From Streptomyces achromogenes (lineage in GTDB: Bacteria; Actinomycetota; Actinomycetes; Streptomycetales; Streptomycetaceae): 64,000 bases of DNA. Made by a program: the position numbers and the translations under genes. Below the pieces are notes generated by a model. It was not told where the DNA came from. It worked only from the letters and a program-made list of their open reading frames with translations, and made no database searches. Location of the stretch: positions 2,852,001-2,916,000 of the forward strand of contig NZ_JAUSYH010000001.1 of NCBI RefSeq assembly GCF_030816715.1. The letters run 5' to 3'. Shown here piece after piece: positions 26,908 through 34,744 of this stretch. Position 1 is the first letter of the stretch. Each line of letters begins with the position of its first letter.

Positions 26908-29034
26908 GTGAGCGCGATGCCGGACGAAGCCTTTGCTGATGTGCTGCTGGCGGAACTGAATGGCCGCACAACGCCAGAAGGTAGGCGCCGCCTCGTGGAA
27001 ACCGTCGACGAGTCGGTGATGACGGCCGCGACTGTGGCCATCCTCCGAGAAATTCTGGACCACATCACCGACTACGATTTCGAGAGAACGGACAACAGCA
27101 AATTCTCCGAAGCCTGCCGTGCGGCGCGCCGACGCCTGTTGGACGAACCGGACGGGCCTACGGCACCTGTCATCGGGTTCGTCTCACTGATCAGCCTCAA
27201 CGTGACTCTCCTGACCCGGCGTTTCGAGTCACCCGATGCCGAGAAGCAGCGCCTCGCCGATCTCTATGCCGAGTCGTTGTTCCCCGCCCCGGCGATCGGC
27301 CGGGCGATCGAGCTGGTCTACGGCCCTCTCGGGCATCCGGCCATCAGCCCCGATGAAGCGGCCTTCTGGTCGCTCGTGGACTTTTCGAGCCTGCGTTACC
27401 ACAAGGCAGGGACCACTTCGTTCATTCTGCGAGGCATGAAACGGGTTCCGGACAACGAAGCGGGTTCCCGCAGCCCGTTGGCCGTCAAGTGCGTCCTGTT
27501 TCCCTGGAACAAGCTGGCCGCCATTTCCCGGGCAACCGACCAGTACGCCCAGCGCTACGGCGACCAATCCGTTTCACAGCAAGTGGTCAAACCCACGGCC
27601 TCCTCCGGGCAGTGGGTGCTGATGCCCTTCCAGGAGGGAAGGACCCTCGGAGAGATCCTCGCCGAGTTCGAGGCAGGGTCTCCGATCATGGCCGCCAGGA
27701 TCGCCATGGCGGAGGACGTGGCGCACAAAATCACCACGGCCCTGCACGAACTCGCCTGCCGGACGCCTGTCGTCGACGCAGATCCCCAGCGCCAGCATCT
27801 CGACTTGTCGCCCAACAACGTCATCATCGACCCACAGGGCAACGCGAAGCTCATCGACCTGGGCATCAATCACCTTTACAGCCGGCAAGTAGGAATCGCC
27901 GAACACGACGACGCCGTTTACGTCGCTCCCGAGATCAAAAACAGCAAGAAGGCATCGAAGACCGCCGACGTCTACTCCCTCGGCATCATCCTCATGCAGA
28001 TCCTGGCCGGCGCACCACCGCGTGACGGGCGGACACCAGAGATCATCTGGTCCACCAGCCCCAATCTGGGGCGTCTGCTGGAGGATCTGATAGAAGAACG
28101 TCCCGAGTGTCGGCTGCTCGCCGTGCCCCACGCACAGGGCCTTGCCTATGACGTCCTCCGCCGGCGGCTGGCCTTCTGTTTCGAACTCGTCCATCAGGAA
28201 CCGGTGGCTGAGGAGAAATCCTTCAAGCACCTGGCATCCCGTATGGCTCCCACCTCACGCGAGTTCTCCACCCAGTTCGAGCAGTGGCGACAGTGGCGTG
28301 ACGAATCCGCGTTCCGGGGGCCCCATGACAGATACCTGCTGTTCTTCACGGCGCTGTCCTCACTGGCGTGGTGGTTCATCGTGTCCAAGACCGCCTTGGC
28401 CACCGCGGGGGACATCGCCGTCGGTGAGGCGGACGGGTTACCCACCGGGTCCGAGCTCTACGCCAAAGTCATCGCCCTGTCCCAAGGGCTGGTGGCGGCC
28501 AAGTTCTACCAGACGGTCCTTGCCCGGGTGACGACGCGTGGGATACCGGGTCTTCGCGCCCGCTGTACCGAGATCGCGATGCGCTCCATGGCTTTGGTGG
28601 CGGTTCCGACGACCGTGCTCTCCACTTTCAGCCCCGATTGGTACTGGGTGTGGCCCTGGACCTGTACGGGAGGTGCCGTGGCTGTCGCGCTGAGCAATTG
28701 GGCCACTTGGTCGACAGCGAATGATCTCCTGCAGAAGTCCGAGGACTTCCTGTCGACCACACCTGACGCGAGCCGTCGCTTCGCTCGTGGTTATGAGCAG
28801 TGGTGGTGGACGATGTTGCTCTACGCCGTGATCATCGCCACGATCGGTGCCGGAGTCCAGACGGGACGGCTAAAGGATACGCCCGCGTACGTGTTCATCC
28901 TGGTCGTGATCACCGTCGGGGTGCACTACGGAACCAAGTGTGTGGCCGCCGGCCCAGCAGTCTGCGGCAGTATCGCACGTGCCTTCTCAGCCGGACAGCG
29001 ACTGGAAATTCTCCGCCGCCGGGGCATCAACTAG
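26908..29034 (+). CDS. Membrane-anchored serine/threonine protein kinase-like protein
   Basis: 708-residue protein. Residues 1-165 are a helical region of unknown family. A kinase domain spans about 170-400: the putative ATP lysine in LAVKCVLF (Lys 194), catalytic loop HLDLSPNNVII (297-307), metal-binding DLG instead of DFG (317-319), YVAPE (338-342) and TADVYSLG. No clear Gly-rich loop is seen. After about 470 come four or five hydrophobic segments (LLFFTALSSLAWWFIV, LLYAVIIATIGAGV, YVFILVVITVGVHYG). GTG at 26908 was chosen from GGGGG upstream. GC is near 58-60%, well below the neighbours, and the gene lies between direct duplications, so it was probably acquired by transfer. Target unknown; a regulatory or defence role is possible. 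Confidence 0.8.
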   Translation: MSAMPDEAFADVLLAELNGRTTPEGRRRLVETVDESVMTAATVAILREILDHITDYDFERTDNSKFSEACRAARRRLLDEPDGPTAPVIGFVSLISLNVTLLTRRFESPDAEKQRLADLYAESLFPAPAIGRAIELVYGPLGHPAISPDEAAFWSLVDFSSLRYHKAGTTSFILRGMKRVPDNEAGSRSPLAVKCVLFPWNKLAAISRATDQYAQRYGDQSVSQQVVKPTASSGQWVLMPFQEGRTLGEILAEFEAGSPIMAARIAMAEDVAHKITTALHELACRTPVVDADPQRQHLDLSPNNVIIDPQGNAKLIDLGINHLYSRQVGIAEHDDAVYVAPEIKNSKKASKTADVYSLGIILMQILAGAPPRDGRTPEIIWSTSPNLGRLLEDLIEERPECRLLAVPHAQGLAYDVLRRRLAFCFELVHQEPVAEEKSFKHLASRMAPTSREFSTQFEQWRQWRDESAFRGPHDRYLLFFTALSSLAWWFIVSKTALATAGDIAVGEADGLPTGSELYAKVIALSQGLVAAKFYQTVLARVTTRGIPGLRARCTEIAMRSMALVAVPTTVLSTFSPDWYWVWPWTCTGGAVAVALSNWATWSTANDLLQKSEDFLSTTPDASRRFARGYEQWWWTMLLYAVIIATIGAGVQTGRLKDTPAYVFILVVITVGVHYGTKCVAAGPAVCGSIARAFSAGQRLEILRRRGIN

Positions 29035-29114
29035 GTGTACCGACCCGTGTGGCTAACGACGCCGCAGGCTTTGCGTGATGCTACGGACCGGACTTCCACC
29101 GGCCGGAGACAACG

Positions 29115-29254
29115 AGCTTGCGTCATGTCACGATCCGGATCGTGCCGATAGTCCAGAAGTCACACGCCGGGCTGCGCGGGCCCATCGCGTTGCTGAGGCC
29201 CTCTCCCACGAGGACTCCGTGAGCCTGTTGCAGCGGATGCGAGGAGACCTGTGA
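29115..29254 (+). pseudogene. Remnant of an XRE/DUF5753 (Scr1-type) regulator
   Basis: No intact frame, but one frame reads LRHVTIRIVPIVQKSHAGL (with GPIALL after), the core of DUF5753. Another reads VAEALSHEDSVSLLQRMRGDL followed by a stop, the usual C-terminus. The stop (29252-29254) overlaps the GTG of the DUF397 frame, exactly as in intact XRE-DUF397 pairs. The helix-turn-helix half is missing and was presumably lost when the kinase segment arrived. Confidence 0.7.
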
Positions 29255-29431
29255 GCACCTCCGAACTGACATGGTTCAAAAGCAGCCACAGCAGCAGCGG
29301 CTCCGGCGAGTGTGTCGAGGTCGCCGCCTGCCTCGCGCAAAATCCATGTCCGTGACTCCAAGGTCGAGCGGTCCGAGCTCGCTCTCTCCCCCGCCGCGTG
29401 GGCCGGGTTCGTGGCCCACGCGGCGAAGTGA
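29251..29431 (+). pseudogene. DUF397 gene, right copy, frameshifted
   Basis: Starts normally at GTG 29251 (VSTSELTWFKSSHSSSGSGE) and continues CVEVAACLAQ, then stops early at NPCP. An extra A in the AAAA run at 29339-29342 shifts the frame: deleting it gives AQIHVRDSKVERSELALSP and AAWAGFVAHAAK to the stop at 29431. The left copy at 26404 has AAA and reads through. DUF397 proteins act with XRE/DUF5753 regulators, so with the regulator also broken the module is dead. Confidence 0.8.
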
Positions 29432-29689
29432 CCCTAGGGTCGCGGACCGCTCACTTCGCCGGGCACTGCTGCCAGGCCATGTGGTAGACGGTGCTGAGGT
29501 CGCCGTCGGTCGAGTCCATCGTCATGAAGCTGACCTTGCTCGGCGAGGACGAGCCGGCGTTGACGCGGAGTTCGGTGTTGATGTTGAAGTTGCGCTGGAC
29601 TCCGCAGGGGGCCCAGACCAGTTGGGCCCAGTCGGTGGTGTCGGTGGCCTGCCAGTTGTCGTTGTAGGAGCCGGAGAAGTTGTGGTTCT
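29268..29689. repeat. Right copy of the DUF397-DUF4360 duplication
   Basis: Direct-repeat partner of 26375-26788. It contains the broken DUF397 gene and the C-terminal half of the intact DUF4360 gene. Beyond 29689 the DUF4360 sequence continues normally, so this is the original locus and the left copy is the partial duplicate. Confidence 0.9.
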
Positions 29690-30101
29690 TGAACACCGTC
29701 TGCGACGACCCCTGGAAGTAGTACGAGGCCCGCTGCACGGCGCTCGCGCCGGACTGGAGTGAGGCGTAGCCGCGGTAGTCCGCCTTGGCGATCGCGTACG
29801 TGAAGCCCGAGGGGACGTGGACGACCAGGTTGAGCTGGCAGTTCTTGCGGAAGGCCGTGGGGTTGGAGCCCCCGCCGACCTGGGCCAGGTAGTCGCTGTA
29901 GGTCACGGTGAAGGCGGTGTTGTCCTCGGACACGGCGACGGCGGCCGTGCCCGCGGGACAGCCGGAGCCGTTCACCGTGGCGACGTCGATGACGATCTTG
30001 TCCGGCGGCGGGTTGTCGAACACGGGGGACGAGTTGTGCGCGGGAACCGCCGCGGTGATCAGAGCGGCGACAGCGCCGCCCAGAAGCAGCCCACTTGCCA
30101 T
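29451..30101 (-). CDS. Secreted DUF4360 protein
   Basis: 216-residue exported protein of unknown function. ATG at 30101 with AAGGAG upstream gives a signal peptide (SGLLLGGAVAALITAAVPA) followed by DKIVIDVATVNGSGCPAGTAAVAVSEDNTAFTVTYSDYLAQ, the conserved DUF4360 start, and paired cysteines in CGVQRNF and MAWQQCPA. Homologues are common secreted beta-rich proteins in Streptomyces and fungi. The 3' half is duplicated at 26550-26788. The function of the family is not established. Confidence 0.88.
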   Translation of the reverse strand: MASGLLLGGAVAALITAAVPAHNSSPVFDNPPPDKIVIDVATVNGSGCPAGTAAVAVSEDNTAFTVTYSDYLAQVGGGSNPTAFRKNCQLNLVVHVPSGFTYAIAKADYRGYASLQSGASAVQRASYYFQGSSQTVFKNHNFSGSYNDNWQATDTTDWAQLVWAPCGVQRNFNINTELRVNAGSSSPSKVSFMTMDSTDGDLSTVYHMAWQQCPAK

Positions 30102-30362
30102 GGTCACTCTCCTTGGTCCAACGGAAAACCTGTGGAGTTCCTGTGAAGAACTGGGGGGCGATCGCATCGTAGGGAGGCCATTGAGACGCGGCCAGGTAGA
30201 ACTCCGGCCATTCACCCAGTCCCGTTCACACCACCACCGGGATGCCCGAACTCGCCTGGAAACAACGGGAGTTGACCGTTGCGTCCACGGCGGGATCCGG
30301 ACAGCCCGGGGCCACGGATTTCCGTACCTCTCAGAGCAGAACCCGGCCCCGGACCACCACGC

Positions 30363-30821
30363 TCACGGGTTCTCCCAGGCCGCCGGTTCAGCCGCCAGCT
30401 CCTTCACCGGGGCCGGCAGCGCGTCGGCGGCGATGTCGGCGATCGTGACGCCCTCCAGGATGCGGCGCACGTTGGCCCGCAGCGCGATCCACAGCGGCAG
30501 CAGGGGCTGCGCGGTCCCCGTGTACGACAGTCCCGTCGGGCGTTCGCCGCGCACGGACACGATCGGGCCGTCCACCGCCCGGATGACGTCCGCGACGGTG
30601 ATCGCCGCCGGGTCGCGGGCCAGCCGGTAGCCTCCGCCGCCGCCGCGCCGGCTGTCGACGATGCCGCCGCGCCGCAGGTCGCCGAGGATCCCCTCGAGGA
30701 ACTTGTGCGGGATGTCCTGCTCGGCGGCGATCGCCTCCGCCTTCACCGGGTCGCCGCCCTGCCGCACGGCGAGCTCCAGCACCGCCCGCACCGCGTAGTC
30801 CGCTCTTGCCGAGATCCTCAT
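30363..30821 (-). CDS. Rrf2-family transcriptional regulator without cluster cysteines
   Basis: 152-residue winged-helix regulator. ISARADYAVRAVLELAVRQG and IPHKFLEGILGDLRRGGIVDSRRGGGGGYRLAR are diagnostic of Rrf2/IscR/NsrR proteins. The three cysteines that bind an Fe-S cluster in IscR and NsrR are absent (no Cys at all), so it cannot sense through a conventional cluster. The start ATG at 30821 gives the standard MRISARADYA. It stands alone between a DUF4360 gene and the GH51 gene. Target and signal unknown; related cluster-free members sense cysteine-pathway metabolites. Confidence 0.88.
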   Translation of the reverse strand: MRISARADYAVRAVLELAVRQGGDPVKAEAIAAEQDIPHKFLEGILGDLRRGGIVDSRRGGGGGYRLARDPAAITVADVIRAVDGPIVSVRGERPTGLSYTGTAQPLLPLWIALRANVRRILEGVTIADIAADALPAPVKELAAEPAAWENP

Positions 30822-30886
30822 ACGTCCATTGTGAGGTCAGCGGCCGGCCGTGCCCGCCGCCGACCCCGTCCCTGCGGCGGACGGGC

Positions 30887-32401
30887 CTACGCCAGCCGGA
30901 TCACGTTCCACGACAGCGGCTCCAGCGTCGCCGTCAGTGTGCCGTCCGTCAGCGCGGTGCCCTCGGCCGGGTGCGGGGCGACCCGCTCGGGGTCGGCGAG
31001 GGTGTTGCGGGCGTCCGGGTCGGCGTCCGCGAGCACGCTGTGCTCAACGACCGAGGTCAGCTCCAGCCCGTGCAGGGCGACCTGGAGCGGCAGCGCGTCG
31101 GTGCGACCGCGGTTGACGGCGAAGACGGTGACCGTGCCGTCCTCCGCGCGGACCGCGGTGGCGTGCAGCAGGTCCGTCGTGCCGTGCTTGCGCGTCTCGT
31201 ACGTCGGCGAGTCCACCCGCACGTCGAGGACGGTGCCGCGGCCGTACCGGGACGCCTGCGCGAACGGAAAGAACGTCGTCTGCCGCCAGGCCGGGCCGCC
31301 CGGCTCGGTGAGGATCGGCGCGATGACGTTGACGAGCTGGGCGAGGCAGGCGACCGTCACCCGGTCGGCGTGCCGCAGCAGCGCGATGAGGAGCGAGCCG
31401 AAGACGACGGCGTCGGTGACGCTGTAGTTGTCCTCCAGCAGGCGCGGGGCCTGCGGCCAGTCCCCCTGCTCGAGGCCCTTCGCGTGCTCCTCCCACTCGC
31501 GCAGATACCAGACGTTCCACTCGTCGAAGGAGAGGTTGATCCGCTTCTTCGACTTGAGCCGCGCGCCGACGTGGTCGGCGGTCGCCACGACGTTGTCGAT
31601 GAAGGACTCCATGTCGACGGCGGAGGCGAGGAAGGAGTCGATGTCGCCGTCCTCGGGCCAGTAGTAGGCGTGCAGCGAGATGTAGTCGACGAGGTCGTAC
31701 GTCTCGGCGAGGACCGTCGCCTCCCACTCGGCGAACGTCGGCATGGACTGGCTGGAGGAGCCGCAGGCGACGAGTTCGACGCGCGGGTCCAGCTGGCGCA
31801 TGGCGCGGGCGGTCTCGGCGGCGACGCGGCCGTACTCCTCGGCCGTCTTGTGGCCGGTCTGCCAGGGGCCATCCATCTCGTTGCCCAGGCACCACAGCCT
31901 GATCCCGAACGGCTCCTTGTCGCCGTGGGCGGCGCGGAGGTCGGAGAGGGCCGTGCCGGAGGGGTGGTTGGCGTACTCCTGGAGCTCCAGGGCCTCGGCG
32001 ACGCCGCGCGTGCCGAGGTTGACCGCCATCATCGGCTCCGCCTGCGGGCCGATCTTGCGGAGGAAGCCGATGTACTCGGAGAGGCCGAAGCGGTTCGTCT
32101 CCGTCGAGTGCCAGGCCAGGTCCAGGCGGTGAGGACGCTCCGCGGCCGGGCCGACGGAGTCCTCCCACTTGTAGCCGGAGACGAAGTTGCCGCCGGGGTA
32201 GCGGACGGCGGTGACGCCGAGTTCGCGGACGAGGTCCAGTACGTCGGTGCGCAGGCCCTCGGCGTCCGCGGTGGGGTGGCCGGGTTCGTAGAGGCCGGTG
32301 TAGACGCAGCGGCCGAGGTGTTCCACGAAGCTGCCGAAGAGGCGGGGGGCGACCTCGCCGACGGTGAAGGCGGGGTCGAGGGTGAAGCGGGCGGTGCTCA
32401 T
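30887..32401 (-). CDS. Intracellular GH51 alpha-L-arabinofuranosidase
   Basis: 504-residue enzyme releasing L-arabinose from arabino-oligosaccharides. The acid/base Glu is in LGNEMDGPW (Glu 175) and the nucleophile in LSFDEWNVWYL (Glu 294), with GGNFVSGYKWEDSVGP typical of GH51. There is no signal peptide, so it acts in the cytoplasm on imported oligomers, downstream of the secreted GH43 enzymes. ATG at 32401 with GAAAGG upstream; the open frame to 33145 is not coding. An IclR-type motif lies at 32524-32536. Confidence 0.95.
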   Translation of the reverse strand: MSTARFTLDPAFTVGEVAPRLFGSFVEHLGRCVYTGLYEPGHPTADAEGLRTDVLDLVRELGVTAVRYPGGNFVSGYKWEDSVGPAAERPHRLDLAWHSTETNRFGLSEYIGFLRKIGPQAEPMMAVNLGTRGVAEALELQEYANHPSGTALSDLRAAHGDKEPFGIRLWCLGNEMDGPWQTGHKTAEEYGRVAAETARAMRQLDPRVELVACGSSSQSMPTFAEWEATVLAETYDLVDYISLHAYYWPEDGDIDSFLASAVDMESFIDNVVATADHVGARLKSKKRINLSFDEWNVWYLREWEEHAKGLEQGDWPQAPRLLEDNYSVTDAVVFGSLLIALLRHADRVTVACLAQLVNVIAPILTEPGGPAWRQTTFFPFAQASRYGRGTVLDVRVDSPTYETRKHGTTDLLHATAVRAEDGTVTVFAVNRGRTDALPLQVALHGLELTSVVEHSVLADADPDARNTLADPERVAPHPAEGTALTDGTLTATLEPLSWNVIRLA

Positions 32402-32523
32402 CTTGGCCTTTCGGGTTCGGTCTCGCCCCGACGCCCGGGCGGCCGGCCCTCCCCGGACCTCCTCCGTCGCGTCGCGGCCTGGTGGGCCGGTGGGCCGCTC
32501 GGTTCGACATGCCGGAATGTGAT

Positions 32524-32536
32524 CGCTACTTCGAAC
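32524..32536 (+). promoter_or_regulatory. Candidate IclR-type operator upstream of GH51
   Basis: CGCTACTTCGAAC matches 10 of 13 positions of CGATATATCGAAC and lies 123 nt before the GH51 start, within an AT-richer promoter region. It is one of the weakest members of the set. Confidence 0.4.
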
Positions 32537-32693
32537 GGACCGTAGATTTCCAAACGGCCGCTCGTCAATGCCTTCGGCGTGACTTCTGACAGCGCTTTCT
32601 GTCCTTGACCGTGCAACGACTTCTCGTGACGCGGACACAACCAGCCGCGTAGTCTCGGACCGGCCGTCGCCGGGCGGCCGGAAGGGGGAGCCG

Positions 32694-33314
32694 ATGGACG
32701 TCGCGGGCGCGCGCGGGACGGCGGCCCGGATCGCCTCGGCGCTGCGGCGCGCGAGGACCGGCCCGGCCATGCGCGAGCTGACCGGCGATCTCTCCGCCGC
32801 GCTGCGGGCGCGCACCGAACGGCCCCGAGGGGTACGGGAGTTGTGCCGGGCGCTGTGCGAGGAGCTGTCCGAGCGGCGTGGCGGTCGGCCGGTGGAGGTG
32901 CGCTTCGAGCGGTTCCCCGACGAGATCGACGTGACCGGACTCTGGGTGGAGTTCCAGGACTTCGACCTGGTCATCGTCGAGGAACGGGCCGAAGCCGTCC
33001 AGCAGTTGGTCATCCTCGGCCATGAACTGTGGCATCTGCACGCCGGGCACCGGCACCACCACCACGGCCTCGGCACGGTCGCCGCGGGCGTCCTGGCGGG
33101 CCGTTCCGGCTGGGAGTCCGCCGCCCTGGCCTTCGCCGCCCGCAACGGCTCCCGGGAGGACGACGAGGCCGAGGCCGACGACTTCGGCCACCGGCTCGCG
33201 GCCCGCTTCCGGCGCTACCTCGCCGACGGGCCGGCCGCCGCCCCGGGGACCGCGGACACGGCCGCGGTCCAGCGCACCCTCGGCTACCGCGGACGCAGGG
33301 GGACGCTGCGGTGA
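32694..33314 (+). CDS. ImmA/IrrE-like metallopeptidase (toxin-like)
   Basis: 206-residue protein with the zinc-protease motif HELWHLHAGH at about 111-120, preceded by ELCRALCEELSERRGGRPVEV, the layout of Streptomyces proteins often labelled toxin component. ATG at 32694 has GGAAGGGGGAG upstream. Its stop overlaps the start of a MAB_1171c-type membrane gene by 4 bp. ImmA/IrrE peptidases usually cleave a partner XRE repressor, but none is adjacent; the partner may be the membrane protein or lie elsewhere. The toxin label is not proven. Confidence 0.8.
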   Translation: MDVAGARGTAARIASALRRARTGPAMRELTGDLSAALRARTERPRGVRELCRALCEELSERRGGRPVEVRFERFPDEIDVTGLWVEFQDFDLVIVEERAEAVQQLVILGHELWHLHAGHRHHHHGLGTVAAGVLAGRSGWESAALAFAARNGSREDDEAEADDFGHRLAARFRRYLADGPAAAPGTADTAAVQRTLGYRGRRGTLR

Positions 33315-34744
33315 ACGACGGGCTGTACATCTCCTTCTGGCTGCCCACGGTGGTGCTGGGCGCGGCCCTCGCCATCAAGCTGCCCAGCATCGTCAAGCTC
33401 TGGCGGGACCCGCTGCTGCGCGCGGTCGGCGGCCTGCTCGTCTTCGGCTGCGCGGTGTTCGTCTTCGCGGCCCCGAAGACCATCGCCTGGACCAACCGGG
33501 TCACCGGCGTGCCGAACATCGCCGCGCCCTGGGTGTACTCGCTGCTCACGGCGCTGTCCGCGTCCTGGCTGCTGCTCATCATCGCCTGGCGCAACGGCCG
33601 TACCGAGCGCTCGGCCCAGACCCGGCGGACGACCCGCCTGGTGGTCTGCGTCTACGCGGCGGTGGTGGTGGCGCTGTGGGTGCTGTTCGCGCTCGCCGAC
33701 GTCCCCGTGGAGCGGATCCGGGACCTGGACACGTACTACGCCAACACGCCCTTCATGCGCGAGGAGATCCTGCTCTACCTGGTCGCGCACACCGTGGCCT
33801 GCTCGGTCACGGCCCGCCTGGTGTGGAACTGGAGCCGCACCGACGGCCTCGACGCGTGGCTGCGCTGGGGACTGCGCTTCCTGGGGGCCGGCTATGTGAC
33901 GAACCTGCTGTTCAGCGCGGCCAAACTGACGGCGGTCGGCGCGCGTTGGACCGGGCACGACCTGGACTGGCTGAACACCGGCATCGCGCCGTCGGCCGCC
34001 TGCGTCGCCGCCACGCTCGTCGCGATCGGCTTCATCGTGCCGCACGCCGGCCAGTACCTCCAGGAGCGGTGGCGGGTGCGCCGCCGCCACCGGAGCCTGC
34101 AGCCGCTGTCCCGGCTGATGCGGACCGTCGCCGGCGGCCGCGAGCCCTTCGACCTGCGCGCCACCCCGGAACTGCGGCTGATCCGCCGCGAGACGTTCAT
34201 CCGCGACGCCCTCCTCCCGCTGGCCCGCCGCCTGGACGACGATCTTCGCGCCCGGGCCTACGACGCGGCCGTCGCCCTCGGCGTCGAACGCGGCCGGGCC
34301 CAGGCCCTGGCGGCCGCGGTGGCGCTGCTGGACGTCGTGGAGGCGCGGGAGCGGGCCCGGCAGCCCCGCCCGACGGCCCCCGAGGCGGCGCGGTCCCCGC
34401 GGAGCGACGCCGGGGCCGAGGCCGTGTCCCCGGCTCCCGCCGCGACCCCGGGTCCCCTCCCGGCGGCTGCCCCGGGGCCCCTCACGGCCGCCACGCCGGC
34501 ACCGGGGCCCGTGGCCGCAACCCCGGCTCCCCCCTCTGCCGCCTCCCCGGCTCCCCTCGCTTCGCCTGCCTCTTCCGCGTCCGCCGCACCCCCCGCCTCC
34601 GCTCCTTCCTCCTCCGGCCCGGACACCACGTATCTCCTGCGGGAGATCCAGGCCGTGTCCCAGGCCCTGCGCCACCCCGACGACATCCAGGCGGTCCGCG
34701 CCCTCGCGGCCGCCCCGGCAGAGAGCACTTCCACGCATGACTGA
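33311..34744 (+). CDS. MAB_1171c-type membrane protein with Ala/Pro linker
   Basis: 477-residue protein. The N-terminal 250 residues contain about seven hydrophobic helices (FWLPTVVLGAALAIKLP, VYSLLTALSASWLLLIIAW, VVCVYAAVVVALWVLF). The cytoplasmic part, RETFIRDALLPLARRLDDDLRARAYDAAVALGV, is typical of the MAB_1171c putative transporter family. Residues about 355-435 are Ala/Pro-rich low complexity before a conserved tail (TTYLLREIQAVSQALRHPDDIQ). GTG at 33311 overlaps the metallopeptidase stop. The next gene overlaps by 8 bp, so all three are one translationally coupled operon. Function unknown. Confidence 0.82.
   Translation: MNDGLYISFWLPTVVLGAALAIKLPSIVKLWRDPLLRAVGGLLVFGCAVFVFAAPKTIAWTNRVTGVPNIAAPWVYSLLTALSASWLLLIIAWRNGRTERSAQTRRTTRLVVCVYAAVVVALWVLFALADVPVERIRDLDTYYANTPFMREEILLYLVAHTVACSVTARLVWNWSRTDGLDAWLRWGLRFLGAGYVTNLLFSAAKLTAVGARWTGHDLDWLNTGIAPSAACVAATLVAIGFIVPHAGQYLQERWRVRRRHRSLQPLSRLMRTVAGGREPFDLRATPELRLIRRETFIRDALLPLARRLDDDLRARAYDAAVALGVERGRAQALAAAVALLDVVEARERARQPRPTAPEAARSPRSDAGAEAVSPAPAATPGPLPAAAPGPLTAATPAPGPVAATPAPPSAASPAPLASPASSASAAPPASAPSSSGPDTTYLLREIQAVSQALRHPDDIQAVRALAAAPAESTSTHD

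Noticed and set aside
26502-29250. Insertion sequence or prophage around the kinase gene
   Set aside because: No transposase, integrase, terminal inverted repeat or short target duplication was seen; the flanks are long gene-derived duplications instead.
30887-33145. A 752-codon open frame extending the GH51 gene upstream
   Set aside because: GH51 begins at ATG 32401 with a ribosome site; the extension runs antisense through the metallopeptidase gene at 32694-33314.
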